Of a stretch of 18,680 nucleotides of DNA, positions 7,144-14,876 are shown piece after piece (position 1 is the first letter of the stretch; the number at the start of each line of letters is the position of its first letter). Both the position numbers and the translations under genes were made by a program. The DNA comes from Nitrospirota bacterium (GTDB taxonomy: Bacteria > Nitrospirota > Nitrospiria > Nitrospirales > UBA8639): the NCBI GenBank assembly GCA_003228495.1, contig QIDY01000315.1, forward strand, positions 1 through 18,680. Reading direction: 5' to 3'. Under the pieces are notes generated by a model. It was not told the origin of the DNA. It saw only the letters and a program-made list of their open reading frames with translations, and searched no databases.

Positions 7144-7764
7144 ATGGCTCTCGTTCCTTGTCCGGAATGTCAAAAGGAAGTTTCGACGCAAGCACTGGCC
7201 TGCCCTCAATGCGCCTTTCCCTTTCCAGGAAAGCGGGGTCTTGCAGAAGATTCTCAGTCTAATAAACTCAGTTCTTGCCCCGGTTGTGGTTTTCTGGTTT
7301 CAAGGCAGGCTCGATCATGTCCTCATTGTGGGCAGGCCTTAGGAGAACAGATACATCAGACGACCAATGAGAACGTCAGTGAGGAAACTTGGTTATGTCC
7401 TCATTGTGGAACGCCGTACACCCGAAAAGTGAAACGGCAAGAAAATTCGGTATTAGCTCCTCAAGAAACGTCTTTGAGCACTCAACCGGATAAGGGGCTA
7501 CAGACTTCCGAAATAGCGGTGGAACAGAATGATAACCGCACAGAAATAGAAAGTCTTCTACCCCTTTGTAATCGTCCTCCGCTTTGGCAAGATCCTTCTG
7601 CCAGGAAAGAAGTTTCTTCTCCTCGATATCCTCGTAGCAGAAAAAAATCAATTGTTGTGGGACTTATTATCTTTGTGCTTGTGGCAGTCTCAATAGTGTT
7701 TGGAGCTCTCTGGCAATACCAGGGCATCAATCCCCTTGAAGTCCTTGTCTACTGGCGAATGTAA
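7144..7764 (+). CDS. Zinc-ribbon protein with a single membrane helix near the C-terminus
   Basis: A 206-residue protein. The N-terminus has two complete zinc ribbons: Cys6/Cys9 with Cys20/Cys23 (CPEC, CPQC) and Cys45/Cys48 with Cys59/Cys62 (CPGC, CPHC). A third single knuckle, Cys85/Cys88 (CPHC), has no visible partner pair. A polar, probably disordered linker (about 95-160) follows, then a basic patch (RSRKK) and one membrane helix (about 169-190). A short tail ends VYWRM. The arrangement places the zinc ribbons in the cytoplasm, by the positive-inside rule. GGAG lies 11 bases before the ATG. Zinc ribbons of this type mediate protein or nucleic acid contacts, and no enzyme domain is present. 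I do not recognise a specific family. It reads away from arsM and ends about 100 bases before the nuo operon end, so it appears to be a single-gene unit. Confidence 0.8.
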   Translation: MALVPCPECQKEVSTQALACPQCAFPFPGKRGLAEDSQSNKLSSCPGCGFLVSRQARSCPHCGQALGEQIHQTTNENVSEETWLCPHCGTPYTRKVKRQENSVLAPQETSLSTQPDKGLQTSEIAVEQNDNRTEIESLLPLCNRPPLWQDPSARKEVSSPRYPRSRKKSIVVGLIIFVLVAVSIVFGALWQYQGINPLEVLVYWRM

Positions 7765-7865
7765 GATTTTCTAGCCTTCAGGCCCCAATTCTTTCAGTTC
7801 TAATTTTTTCATTCATAGGCTATGGTAGCGCTGTTCTCTCGGGGAATAGGCAAAAAGATAAAAGG

Positions 7866-9353
7866 TCATCCCCCTGGAAGAATAGGCAGTGAAGCGGTGT
7901 GACCGGTGATGTTGGAGAACATGAGGGTGGCGTTGACGGCCCAGTCGATGAACGGGCCTGGGTAGATGCCTAACAACAGGGTTCCGGCAATGCCAGTATA
8001 GACGGCAACTTTGATGGGTAAGGATGTGGGGATGGGTGAAGGATCGGTGGGTTCGTTGATATACATTTTTTTAACGACGATCAAATAGTAATACAGGGAG
8101 ATGATAATATTGATGAGTCCGACAACCAGCAGGACATAGAGTTCTTGGTTCATGGCCGCAACGAACAAATAGATTTTGCCAATGAAGCCGGCTAGGGGTG
8201 GTACTCCAGCCAAGGACAACAAAAAGAGTAACATGGCGGCAGCCAAGAAGGGTGATCGTCGATTCAAGCCATTATAGTCTTCGATTTCATCACTCTTGAT
8301 CACTTGACTGACGGCAATGATTACGGCAAAAGCTCCCAAGTTGGCGAACATATAGGTCAGCAGGTAAAACATAATCGCGTCGCTGCCTTGCTTGGTTCCT
8401 GCTGCTAACCCAATCATGATATTTCCGATTTGTGCGATCCCCGAATAGGCCAGCAGTCGCTTAATATTCTTCTGAGCAATGGCCACAATGTTGCCGTAGG
8501 TCATCGAAAAGATCGAGGCGACCACGAAGAGCAAGACCCACATGGGTTTGAACGAAGCCAAAGCTACGAAAAACATCCTAATCAGGATTGCCAAGGCTGC
8601 GACTTTTGGTGCAATCGAGAGGAAAGCCGTCACTGGTGTGGGGGCACCCTGATACGTGTCGGGAATCCAGGCGTGAAAGGGTACCGCTCCGATTTTGAAT
8701 CCCAGTGCCGCAAAAATCAGAATGAAACCAATCGCCAACCCATAGCTGCCTGGTGTGCCAACCATTTCCGAGAAAACTAAAGTTCCGGTTTCGCCATACA
8801 CTAAGCTAATGCCATAGGCTAAGAGGCCTGCGGCGAATACTCCCAAGATGAAGAATTTTAATCCTGCTTCTGAAGATCGTTGATCATCCCGGAGATAGGC
8901 CACTAATACATAAAACCCGAATGTGGAAAATTCCAATGTGACAAAGACCGATAAGAAATCATTTGCAGAGGCCATGAACAACATGCCGAGCGCCGACATG
9001 AGGACCATGAAATAATATTCACCTTTAAAAAAGCGAAATTTATGAACGTAATCAATGGAAATGAATACGACTATAGCTGTGGCGATCACGATCACGATTT
9101 TGAAAAAGATCGCCAGATGATCCAGCACGAACATATTTTTAAAGAGCGCACCGGTAATGCCGTTTTGGTCAAAGACAAACAGCATGAAGGCCGTGATGCC
9201 TAATCCGACGATACTCAAATGCGCCAGTTGTTGATGAGTGATACGCTTGAGAGAGAAGTCCAGCGCAAGGATGACGCACAACCAGAGCGTGAGAAAAATC
9301 TCTGGAAGCAGTAAGAGAAGATCGGCGGCGGATAGTGAGAGATTAAAGGTCAT
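7866..9353 (-). CDS. nuoN: NADH-quinone oxidoreductase subunit N (complex I)
   Basis: A 495-residue membrane protein of the antiporter-like family, the pump subunit next to the NuoA/J/K/H end of the membrane arm. About 14 helices are expected and the length is normal. Channel residues of the family are visible: Glu141 (TLEFSTFGFY, TM5), Lys220 (LGFKIGAVPFHAW, TM7), Lys250 (IAPKVAAL, TM8) and Lys393 (GFIGKIYLF, TM12). All four ionisable centres are present, so this subunit looks competent for proton movement. It is the last gene of the nuo cluster and is separated from nuoM2 by 72 bases containing a small repeat, whereas other members are nearly abutting. No strong ribosome site precedes the ATG. 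Downstream, 7765-7865 is a convergent gap with the zinc-ribbon gene, and I see no convincing terminator there. Confidence 0.95.
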   Translation of the reverse strand: MTFNLSLSAADLLLLLPEIFLTLWLCVILALDFSLKRITHQQLAHLSIVGLGITAFMLFVFDQNGITGALFKNMFVLDHLAIFFKIVIVIATAIVVFISIDYVHKFRFFKGEYYFMVLMSALGMLFMASANDFLSVFVTLEFSTFGFYVLVAYLRDDQRSSEAGLKFFILGVFAAGLLAYGISLVYGETGTLVFSEMVGTPGSYGLAIGFILIFAALGFKIGAVPFHAWIPDTYQGAPTPVTAFLSIAPKVAALAILIRMFFVALASFKPMWVLLFVVASIFSMTYGNIVAIAQKNIKRLLAYSGIAQIGNIMIGLAAGTKQGSDAIMFYLLTYMFANLGAFAVIIAVSQVIKSDEIEDYNGLNRRSPFLAAAMLLFLLSLAGVPPLAGFIGKIYLFVAAMNQELYVLLVVGLINIIISLYYYLIVVKKMYINEPTDPSPIPTSLPIKVAVYTGIAGTLLLGIYPGPFIDWAVNATLMFSNITGHTASLPILPGG

Positions 9354-9383
9354 TGGCTTAGTTAATTCAGTTATTGGTACTTC

Positions 9384-9418
9384 TACCCCACCTAAATCCT
9401 CCCCTTACAAAGGGGGGG
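9384..9418. repeat. Short G/C-tract palindromic intergenic repeat between nuoM2 and nuoN
   Basis: The 72-base gap inside the operon contains a stretch with runs of C followed by runs of G: TACCCCACC, then CCTCCCCTT-ACA-AAGGGGGGG. The core CCCCTT/AAGGGG is an inverted repeat with a 3-base loop. Short elements of this style (CCCCTT...AAGGGG with an adjoining GGTGGGG arm) are dispersed in many bacterial genomes. Only one copy is in this window, so its repeat nature is inferred from form and location. Confidence 0.5.
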
Positions 9419-9425
9419 AAACGTT

Positions 9426-9941
9426 TTACGGAAATAAGCCTTGTGTATTCTGCGTGACTAAGGGCGCGACTTGGTTGATTCGATCTATCATCGGTTCAAC
9501 CGTTGATCGCACCACGTCGTAAAAATGACCTGGGAAAATGCCTAGGATTATGCTGCAAGCGATCAGCAGAATGAGTGGCATACGATCCACCCAGTGTTTG
9601 GCATCGCCCGCGTGGGCATATTCCGGATCCAATTTTCCGTAAAACAGTCCCCGCATCATTTTAAACAGGTAGGCCATAGTCAGGACGATTCCCAGCATGG
9701 CCACGACGACTTGGAACGGATATTTTTCCCAACTGCCCACGATAATCATGATTTCGGCAATGAAATTTATGGTCCCGGGCATTCCGATGGACGCCATGCA
9801 GGCCACCATAAATGCTCCAGCAATGAACGGCATCTTTTCCACGAGACCGCCCAAAGAGGGAATATCTCGTGAATGGGTTTGGTCATACACCCACCCAGCC
9901 ATGGCGAACAACATGCCTGTGGCTAAAGCATGGGCAAACAT
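9426..9941 (-). CDS. nuoM: NuoM2, C-terminal part (split from 9923-10996 by a frameshift)
   Basis: This 171-residue frame holds the last third of the second NuoM: MFAHALATG, the loop VYDQTHSRD, and TM12 with the conserved Glu in NFIAEIMIIVG (equivalent to E. coli NuoM Glu407). The remaining helices end in IILGIFPGHFYDVV and a polar tail. The coding frame really extends upstream of the nominal ATG at 9941: codons for GLSGAVIY are readable in this frame and join exactly onto HMGYIF of the upstream frame if one T is added to the T5 run (A5 at 9966-9970 on the plus strand). The combined protein would be 523 residues, a normal NuoM length. The fragment on its own lacks the rest of the antiporter fold. 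Independent translation from 9941 is possible but would yield an incomplete subunit. Confidence 0.85.
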   Translation of the reverse strand: MFAHALATGMLFAMAGWVYDQTHSRDIPSLGGLVEKMPFIAGAFMVACMASIGMPGTINFIAEIMIIVGSWEKYPFQVVVAMLGIVLTMAYLFKMMRGLFYGKLDPEYAHAGDAKHWVDRMPLILLIACSIILGIFPGHFYDVVRSTVEPMIDRINQVAPLVTQNTQGLFP

Positions 9942-10996
9942 ATAAATGACAGCTCCGGATAGACCAAAAAGATATAGCCCATGTGGCTGGAACTGGAATA
10001 GCCGATCACATATTTAGTGTCCTTGGCAAAATATGAGACCAGGCCGCCATAAATAATGCTGAAGACGCACAAGACGGCGGCAATGGGCATTAGCGCACGC
10101 GTGGTTTCAGGAAGAATTTCAAAGGCCACGCGAATAATCGAAAAATGCCCGAGTTTCATGAGGACGCCGGCATGCAACATGCTGGTGGCTGCCGGGGCTG
10201 CGGCATGCCCTACAGGCGACCAGGAATGCAACGGCCAAATCGGGGCGATTGAGGCAAAACCAAAAAAGATCAAAATCCAAATAATAGTTGCCAAAGTATC
10301 AGGAAATTTGGCTTGTTCCCGCAGGACCAGAATGTCAAACGTATGCAACCCAGACATATGGTAAATGAGTAGGATGCCCATCAATGCCATCACCGCGCCG
10401 GCTGACAAAAAGAGGGTCAGCTTCATGGCTGCATATTCTTTGCTGTTCGAACCGAAATTGAAAATGAAATTGACCGAGTCGCGAAGCTTCCGCCCTTCGG
10501 GGTCGTTCATGGAGAGGTAGCCCTTGGTATGGCTTCCCCACACGCCTAGCAATAAGTACATGGGCAGCACGGACATTTCGTAGAAAAAATAGAGGAAGAA
10601 AAGGTCTAGGGACATGAAGACGCCAATGGTTGCTGCCGCAAGAATAAGGAGGAAAATGTAAAACTCTTTCGTCCGATCCTTAATGTGCCACGAGATAAAG
10701 ATCCCTGCGAATAACAAAATGGCCGATGCAAAGACCAGCGGTCCTCCGATCCCATCTACCCCCACATAAAATGCAATGCCTAATTCTTCAGACCAAGCAA
10801 ACCGTTGAATAAATTGGAACCCACCTTTGGCCGTGTCATAGGCCAGAAAAACGTAAAAGGAGGCTAAAAGCGAAAGACCGGCCGATATGGCAGCGGTCAT
10901 GCGCACCAACAGTTCTTCCCGGCGTGGGATGAAGACCAAGGCCGTGGCGCCTAGGAAGGGAGCAAAAAGCACAATCAGTAAGGAGTATTCACCCAT
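9923..10996 (-). CDS. nuoM: NuoM2, N-terminal part: second proton-pump-like subunit, frameshifted
   Basis: A 357-residue frame encoding the first two thirds of a second NuoM, five bases after nuoM1 stops. TM5 Glu140 (FFYEMSVLPMY) and TM8 Lys281 (LMKLGHFS) are present. At the TM7 position where NuoM1 has Lys231 (AFKAPVFPFHSW) this protein has Ile250 (ASIAPIWPLHSW). The following loop, normally W-x-P-D-A-H-x-E, reads WSPVGHAAAP and lacks both acidic residues. Between TM5 and the next helix there are about 33 residues (154-187) where NuoM1 has 6. The true homology continues to Phe343; the last 14 residues are read out of frame before a stop at 9923. Two NuoM in tandem mark the four-pump '2M' complex I. 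The gene is either damaged here or affected by a homopolymer sequencing error. Confidence 0.88.
   Translation of the reverse strand: MGEYSLLIVLFAPFLGATALVFIPRREELLVRMTAAISAGLSLLASFYVFLAYDTAKGGFQFIQRFAWSEELGIAFYVGVDGIGGPLVFASAILLFAGIFISWHIKDRTKEFYIFLLILAAATIGVFMSLDLFFLYFFYEMSVLPMYLLLGVWGSHTKGYLSMNDPEGRKLRDSVNFIFNFGSNSKEYAAMKLTLFLSAGAVMALMGILLIYHMSGLHTFDILVLREQAKFPDTLATIIWILIFFGFASIAPIWPLHSWSPVGHAAAPAATSMLHAGVLMKLGHFSIIRVAFEILPETTRALMPIAAVLCVFSIIYGGLVSYFAKDTKYVIGYSSSSHMGYIFLVYPELSFICLPML
9966..9970 (-). other. Frameshift site in nuoM2 (T5 homopolymer in the coding strand)
   Basis: The coding strand reads ATC TTT TTG GTC, after which homology to NuoM ends and a stop follows. With six T instead of five it would read ATC TTT TTT GGT CTA, giving IFFGLSGAVIYMFAHALATG, which is normal NuoM sequence. 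The junction is therefore placed to within a few bases. A one-base deletion, natural or artefactual, is the simplest reading. Confidence 0.85.
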
Positions 10997-11001
10997 AATG
11001 A

Positions 11002-12555
11002 CTAGTTCCGGAAAATTTCCTGGGAACGATCCTGCCGCGTGTTTTGTGCTGTAGCCATCCCGGGCTCCAATCGTTCAACTACAGCCTGTACCGATCCATT
11101 GACCATTCGCAAAAAGGGAGAAGGGTACAAGCCGATCCAAAAAATCATGACGGACAGGGAAACCCCAATAGCCCATTCCCGCGTGTTCAAATCAGGGATC
11201 ACTGCCGGTAAACTTTCTTTCAAGGGACCAAAAATGGCGCGTTCGTAAAACCACAGAAAATAAGCGGCAGCGAAAATTACCCCTGTTACCGCAATTGCGC
11301 CATAGACCCACCAGGCCTGAAAGACGCCGAGCAAGATAAGAAATTCACCAATGAACCCATTTGTCCCTGGTAATCCAATTGAGGCCATGCCGATAATGAG
11401 TAAGAAGGTGGCCAGCAACGGCATTTTCTTCGCAAGTCCCGTGCATTGGCGTACATCGGTATGGCCTAATCGCTCGTACATAAATCCAGCCAGGAAAAAT
11501 AACCCAGCCGTGCTAAAGCCTAAATTAATCATGGTAATCAGGCTGCCCTGAATACCTTGGAAATTCAGAGCAAACAACCCGATCACCACAAACCCCAAGT
11601 GACTGATGCTGCTGAAGACCAGTAACCGCCGAAAGTCAGGCTGAATAATGGCCACAATTGCCCCATAGACAATGGCCGCCAGCCCAAGTGTCATTAAGAT
11701 CGCCACCACGGTTTCGTTTCGTGAAGCATCAGGAAGCAAGGGCAAGGAGAATCGAAGGAAGCCGTAGGTGCCCATTTTGATTCCGGCAAACATCACGGAC
11801 ATCGGAATGGGCCCTTGTACAAGGGCATCCGGGAACCAGGAATGAAATGGGAATACAGGAGCTTTAAAGGCCAGGCCCAGAAAGATCAACCAGAAAATCA
11901 GTAGTTGATCGCCAAGTGAAATTGGAACGGAAAGCAGGTCGATGAAATCAAAACTATATACCTGCTTGGCCTCAAAATAATTCAGGCTCAGAAGGCAAAA
12001 TCCTACTAACATGAAGACACTGCCCATCAACGTATAGAGCACATATTTCAACGCCGCGTAGTGGCAATCTTTTCCCGGTCCCCACAATTTAATCATGAAG
12101 TAACTGGGGATGAGCATCAGCTCCCAAAAGACGAAAAAGACAATTAAATCGATGGAAGCAAAAATGCCCATGAACGTGGTTTCCAAAGCCAAAATACTCA
12201 TAAAAAAGGCTTTGGGCCGAAGGGTCACCGAATCCCACGCATAGAGAACCAGTAGCACGGTCAAAAATGCCGTGAGTCCAAGAAAAAGGACACTGACGCC
12301 ATCAACAGCCAGGTGGAAACTAATCCCGAGAAAGGGGATCCATTCATGCTTTTCTGCAAACTGCATGGCCGCAGTGTCCGGCACAAAGAGCATAAGCATT
12401 ATCGCGGCGACGGCCATTTCGACTCCGGCAATACCCAGCGTGGCTTTTCGAACCATTTCGTAGTCTTTCATCCCCCAGACCACTAGGGCGCCCAGGAGAG
12501 GGAAGAAGGTCAGAAAGGATAGAATGGGAAAGCCGAATGAAAGTTCTTCTTGCAT
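11002..12555 (-). CDS. nuoM: NADH-quinone oxidoreductase subunit M, first copy (NuoM1)
   Basis: A 517-residue antiporter-like pump subunit of the complex I membrane arm. From the ATG at 12555, the channel residues are Glu145 (FWELMLIPSY, TM5), Lys231 (AFKAPVFPFHSWFPDA, TM7), Lys260 (AGIKMGTYG, TM8) and Glu404 (GFIGEFLILLG, TM12). All the residues expected of an active NuoM are present. The frame is open upstream to 12693, but that would overlap the end of nuoL by 130 bases and add a non-homologous 46-residue leader. The ATG at 12555 sits eight bases after the nuoL stop and gives the normal NuoM N-terminus (FPILSFLTFFPLLGA). It is followed after five bases by nuoM2. The ribosome site is weak, so coupling to nuoL translation is likely. 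Confidence 0.95.
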   Translation of the reverse strand: MQEELSFGFPILSFLTFFPLLGALVVWGMKDYEMVRKATLGIAGVEMAVAAIMLMLFVPDTAAMQFAEKHEWIPFLGISFHLAVDGVSVLFLGLTAFLTVLLVLYAWDSVTLRPKAFFMSILALETTFMGIFASIDLIVFFVFWELMLIPSYFMIKLWGPGKDCHYAALKYVLYTLMGSVFMLVGFCLLSLNYFEAKQVYSFDFIDLLSVPISLGDQLLIFWLIFLGLAFKAPVFPFHSWFPDALVQGPIPMSVMFAGIKMGTYGFLRFSLPLLPDASRNETVVAILMTLGLAAIVYGAIVAIIQPDFRRLLVFSSISHLGFVVIGLFALNFQGIQGSLITMINLGFSTAGLFFLAGFMYERLGHTDVRQCTGLAKKMPLLATFLLIIGMASIGLPGTNGFIGEFLILLGVFQAWWVYGAIAVTGVIFAAAYFLWFYERAIFGPLKESLPAVIPDLNTREWAIGVSLSVMIFWIGLYPSPFLRMVNGSVQAVVERLEPGMATAQNTRQDRSQEIFRN

Positions 12556-12563
12556 ACGAAAAT

Positions 12564-14561
12564 TTAGTACATGCTGGAGCCAACGGAGGATGAACCCGCA
12601 AACCACAACACCACGAGATGAATCATAATGGCTAAGCCAATGACAATGATCGCGGCATAATGATGCACCATACCGCTTTGCAATTTCCGCCAAGACCAGG
12701 CGAGCAGGTGATTGCCATATCCCACGACATTTAACCCAGCATAAATCACATGTTTTTCTGTCCAGGTAATTGCCTCGGCGCTGATATCTGTGCCTTTGCC
12801 GATTCCAACAACGAAGCGGTCTAGAATATGTTGATCAAACCAATCCCAGAGCATCCCCAGTTTCTTGAAGGGTTCAACAATGAACCGGTCATAAGCCTCG
12901 TCGACATAATATTTATTGAGGAAGGTCGTATAAGCCCGCGGGAATTTTTCGGCCCATTCATTAGCAATTTGTGGACGAATTGAATACATGTAATGCGCAA
13001 GGCCCCAACCACCTATGGCAATGGCTACGGCTACTCCCATTAACCCCAAGAGCATGCTCATTCCGACCTCATGGGTCTCGGATCCCAATGGAGTCGCGAC
13101 GTTGTGCAGGAATCCCTGGAACCAGCCATGTTCCGGTGGAACGCCCAGAAACCCTCCAACCACGGCTAACCCGGCGAGAATAAGGAGTGGCCCCATCATC
13201 ATGGATGGCGATTCATGGATGTGCTTTGCCACAGGAGGATCGACTCGTGATTGTCCATAAAAGGTTAAATAGGTGAGTCTGAACATGTAAAAGCTCGTTA
13301 AGAACGCTCCAATAGCCGCTAGAGCATATAAGTGGTAATAGCCATGCACAAAGGCATGTGCCATGATTTCGTCTTTACTCCAAAAGCCTGCTAAGGGAGG
13401 AATTCCAGCAATCGCGAGGGTTCCAACAAGGAATACCTTGTGTGTTGTCGGAATCTTGTTGTGAAGCCCGCCCATCTTTCGAATGTCCTGTTCCCCTGAA
13501 AGGGAGTGAATGACGGCTCCGGCAGATAAAAAGAGTAAGGCTTTGAAGAAGGCATGTGTAACTAAATGGAAGATGGCTGCGGTATATGCCCCAACTCCGC
13601 AGGCCAAAAACATATAACCCAATTGACTGACGGTCGAGTACGCCAACACGCGTTTTATATCGTTTTGCACGAGCCCAATAGTTGCGGCAAAGAGGGCAGT
13701 GAGGCCGCCGATGATGCCAACGGTAGTGAGGGCGATGGGTGCCATATCAAACAACACATGATTGCGGACCACCATATACACGCCAGCCGTCACCATGGTC
13801 GCGGCATGGATCAGCGCACTAACTGGCGTAGGACCTTCCATGGCATCGGGTAACCAGGTGTACAAGGGAATTTGGGCCGATTTCCCGAATGCTCCAATGA
13901 GTAGGCAGATGGTGATGGCCGTGGCCATTTCGGTGGACAATGATGAGGCTTGGGATAAGACGGTGGTGTAATCCAGTGATCCGAAATGCGAAAAGATGAG
14001 AAAGACTGCTAATAAGAATCCTGCGTCACCGATTCGATTGACCACAAAGGCTTTGGTTGCAGCTTTCCCGGCAGAGATCTTCTCGTAGTAATACCCAATC
14101 AACAAATAGGAACAAAGTCCCACGCCTTCCCAGCCGATGAACAGCACCACGTAATTTGCGCCCATCACGAGCAACAGCATGGAAACCATGAAGAGGTTCA
14201 TATACGTGAAGAACCGCGTAAAGCCTTCTTCTCCATGCATATAGCCCACGGAATAGACATGAATCAGGAAGCCCACACCTGTGACCACCAAGAGCATGAT
14301 GGTTGTGAGAGGGTCAATTAAGAAGGCGAGATCGATGGAAAGATTGCCCCCAAAAATCCAGGAGTAGGCAATGACTACCCGTGGTTCGGGATTGGCAAGA
14401 ACGGAGGCCAAGACGCCTAATGTACAGAGAAACGAGAGGCCAACAGAGCCAAAAGCGAGGCGTCCGGCCAACTCGTGGGAATACCGTGAGCCGTACAGCC
14501 CGTTCGCTAACACAGCGAGGAGCGGAAAAACAGGAATTAACAGGACCAGTAAATCAAACAC
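12564..14561 (-). CDS. nuoL: NADH-quinone oxidoreductase subunit L with extended lateral helix
   Basis: The distal pump subunit of complex I, 665 residues, GTG start one base after the nuoK stop. Channel residues are Glu145 (GWEGVGLCSYLLI), Lys227 (FGKSAQIPLYTWLPDA), His252, His332 and His336 (FHLVTH), and Lys396 (FWSKDEIM). The C-terminal part (about 550-632) is the amphipathic lateral helix that runs along the membrane arm, and a final membrane helix (635-655) anchors it. From YVDEAYD to the Tyr before the last helix I count about 29 more residues than in E. coli NuoL as I remember it. A lengthened lateral helix is what is reported for complexes with a fourth pump subunit, and fits the two nuoM genes downstream. 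The total length exceeds E. coli NuoL (613) by about 50. Confidence 0.95.
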   Translation of the reverse strand: MFDLLVLLIPVFPLLAVLANGLYGSRYSHELAGRLAFGSVGLSFLCTLGVLASVLANPEPRVVIAYSWIFGGNLSIDLAFLIDPLTTIMLLVVTGVGFLIHVYSVGYMHGEEGFTRFFTYMNLFMVSMLLLVMGANYVVLFIGWEGVGLCSYLLIGYYYEKISAGKAATKAFVVNRIGDAGFLLAVFLIFSHFGSLDYTTVLSQASSLSTEMATAITICLLIGAFGKSAQIPLYTWLPDAMEGPTPVSALIHAATMVTAGVYMVVRNHVLFDMAPIALTTVGIIGGLTALFAATIGLVQNDIKRVLAYSTVSQLGYMFLACGVGAYTAAIFHLVTHAFFKALLFLSAGAVIHSLSGEQDIRKMGGLHNKIPTTHKVFLVGTLAIAGIPPLAGFWSKDEIMAHAFVHGYYHLYALAAIGAFLTSFYMFRLTYLTFYGQSRVDPPVAKHIHESPSMMMGPLLILAGLAVVGGFLGVPPEHGWFQGFLHNVATPLGSETHEVGMSMLLGLMGVAVAIAIGGWGLAHYMYSIRPQIANEWAEKFPRAYTTFLNKYYVDEAYDRFIVEPFKKLGMLWDWFDQHILDRFVVGIGKGTDISAEAITWTEKHVIYAGLNVVGYGNHLLAWSWRKLQSGMVHHYAAIIVIGLAIMIHLVVLWFAGSSSVGSSMY

Positions 14562-14562
14562 G

Positions 14563-14865
14563 TTACCACTTCAAGATATTGATTTGATCGACGTTCGTGG
14601 CCATCTTTCTGCGGAAAATCACAATGATAATGGCTAATCCTAATGCGGCCTCTGCCGCCGCGACTGCAATAATGAACAGCGCAGACATTTGCCCGGCCAT
14701 GGAATTCAGATAATGAGAAAACGCCACCAGATTAATATTGGCGGCATTGAGCATGATTTCTACACTCATCAAGACGACAATAAAGTTGCGCCGAATGAGT
14801 ACGCCGACCAATCCTGTCATAAACAGAATGGCACTTAAGGCAACATAGGCAGAAAGAGGGATCAT
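14563..14865 (-). CDS. nuoK: NADH-quinone oxidoreductase subunit K
   Basis: A 100-residue subunit with three membrane helices, the Mrp C-like part of the complex I membrane arm that links the quinone site to the pumps. The two essential buried carboxylates are present at the standard positions, Glu36 (MSVEIMLNAANI) and Glu72 (AAAEAALGLAI). Length is standard. It begins 11 bases after nuoJ and ends one base before the GTG of nuoL, so expression as a unit is expected. Confidence 0.96.
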   Translation of the reverse strand: MIPLSAYVALSAILFMTGLVGVLIRRNFIVVLMSVEIMLNAANINLVAFSHYLNSMAGQMSALFIIAVAAAEAALGLAIIIVIFRRKMATNVDQINILKW

Positions 14866-14876
14866 CGTGGTTGTTC

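Noticed and set aside
9426..9941. The NuoM2 C-terminal frame as an independent small gene
   Set aside because: Homology continues upstream of its ATG in the same frame and joins the preceding frame exactly; it is the rest of nuoM2.
7866..12555. Mrp-type multisubunit Na+/H+ antiporter instead of complex I
   Set aside because: nuoG, nuoI, nuoJ and nuoK of complex I type are in the same operon, and no MrpE/F/G-like genes are present.
12556..12693. 46-residue upstream extension of NuoM1
   Set aside because: It lies inside the end of nuoL, is unlike any NuoM N-terminus, and the ATG at 12555 gives normal gene spacing.
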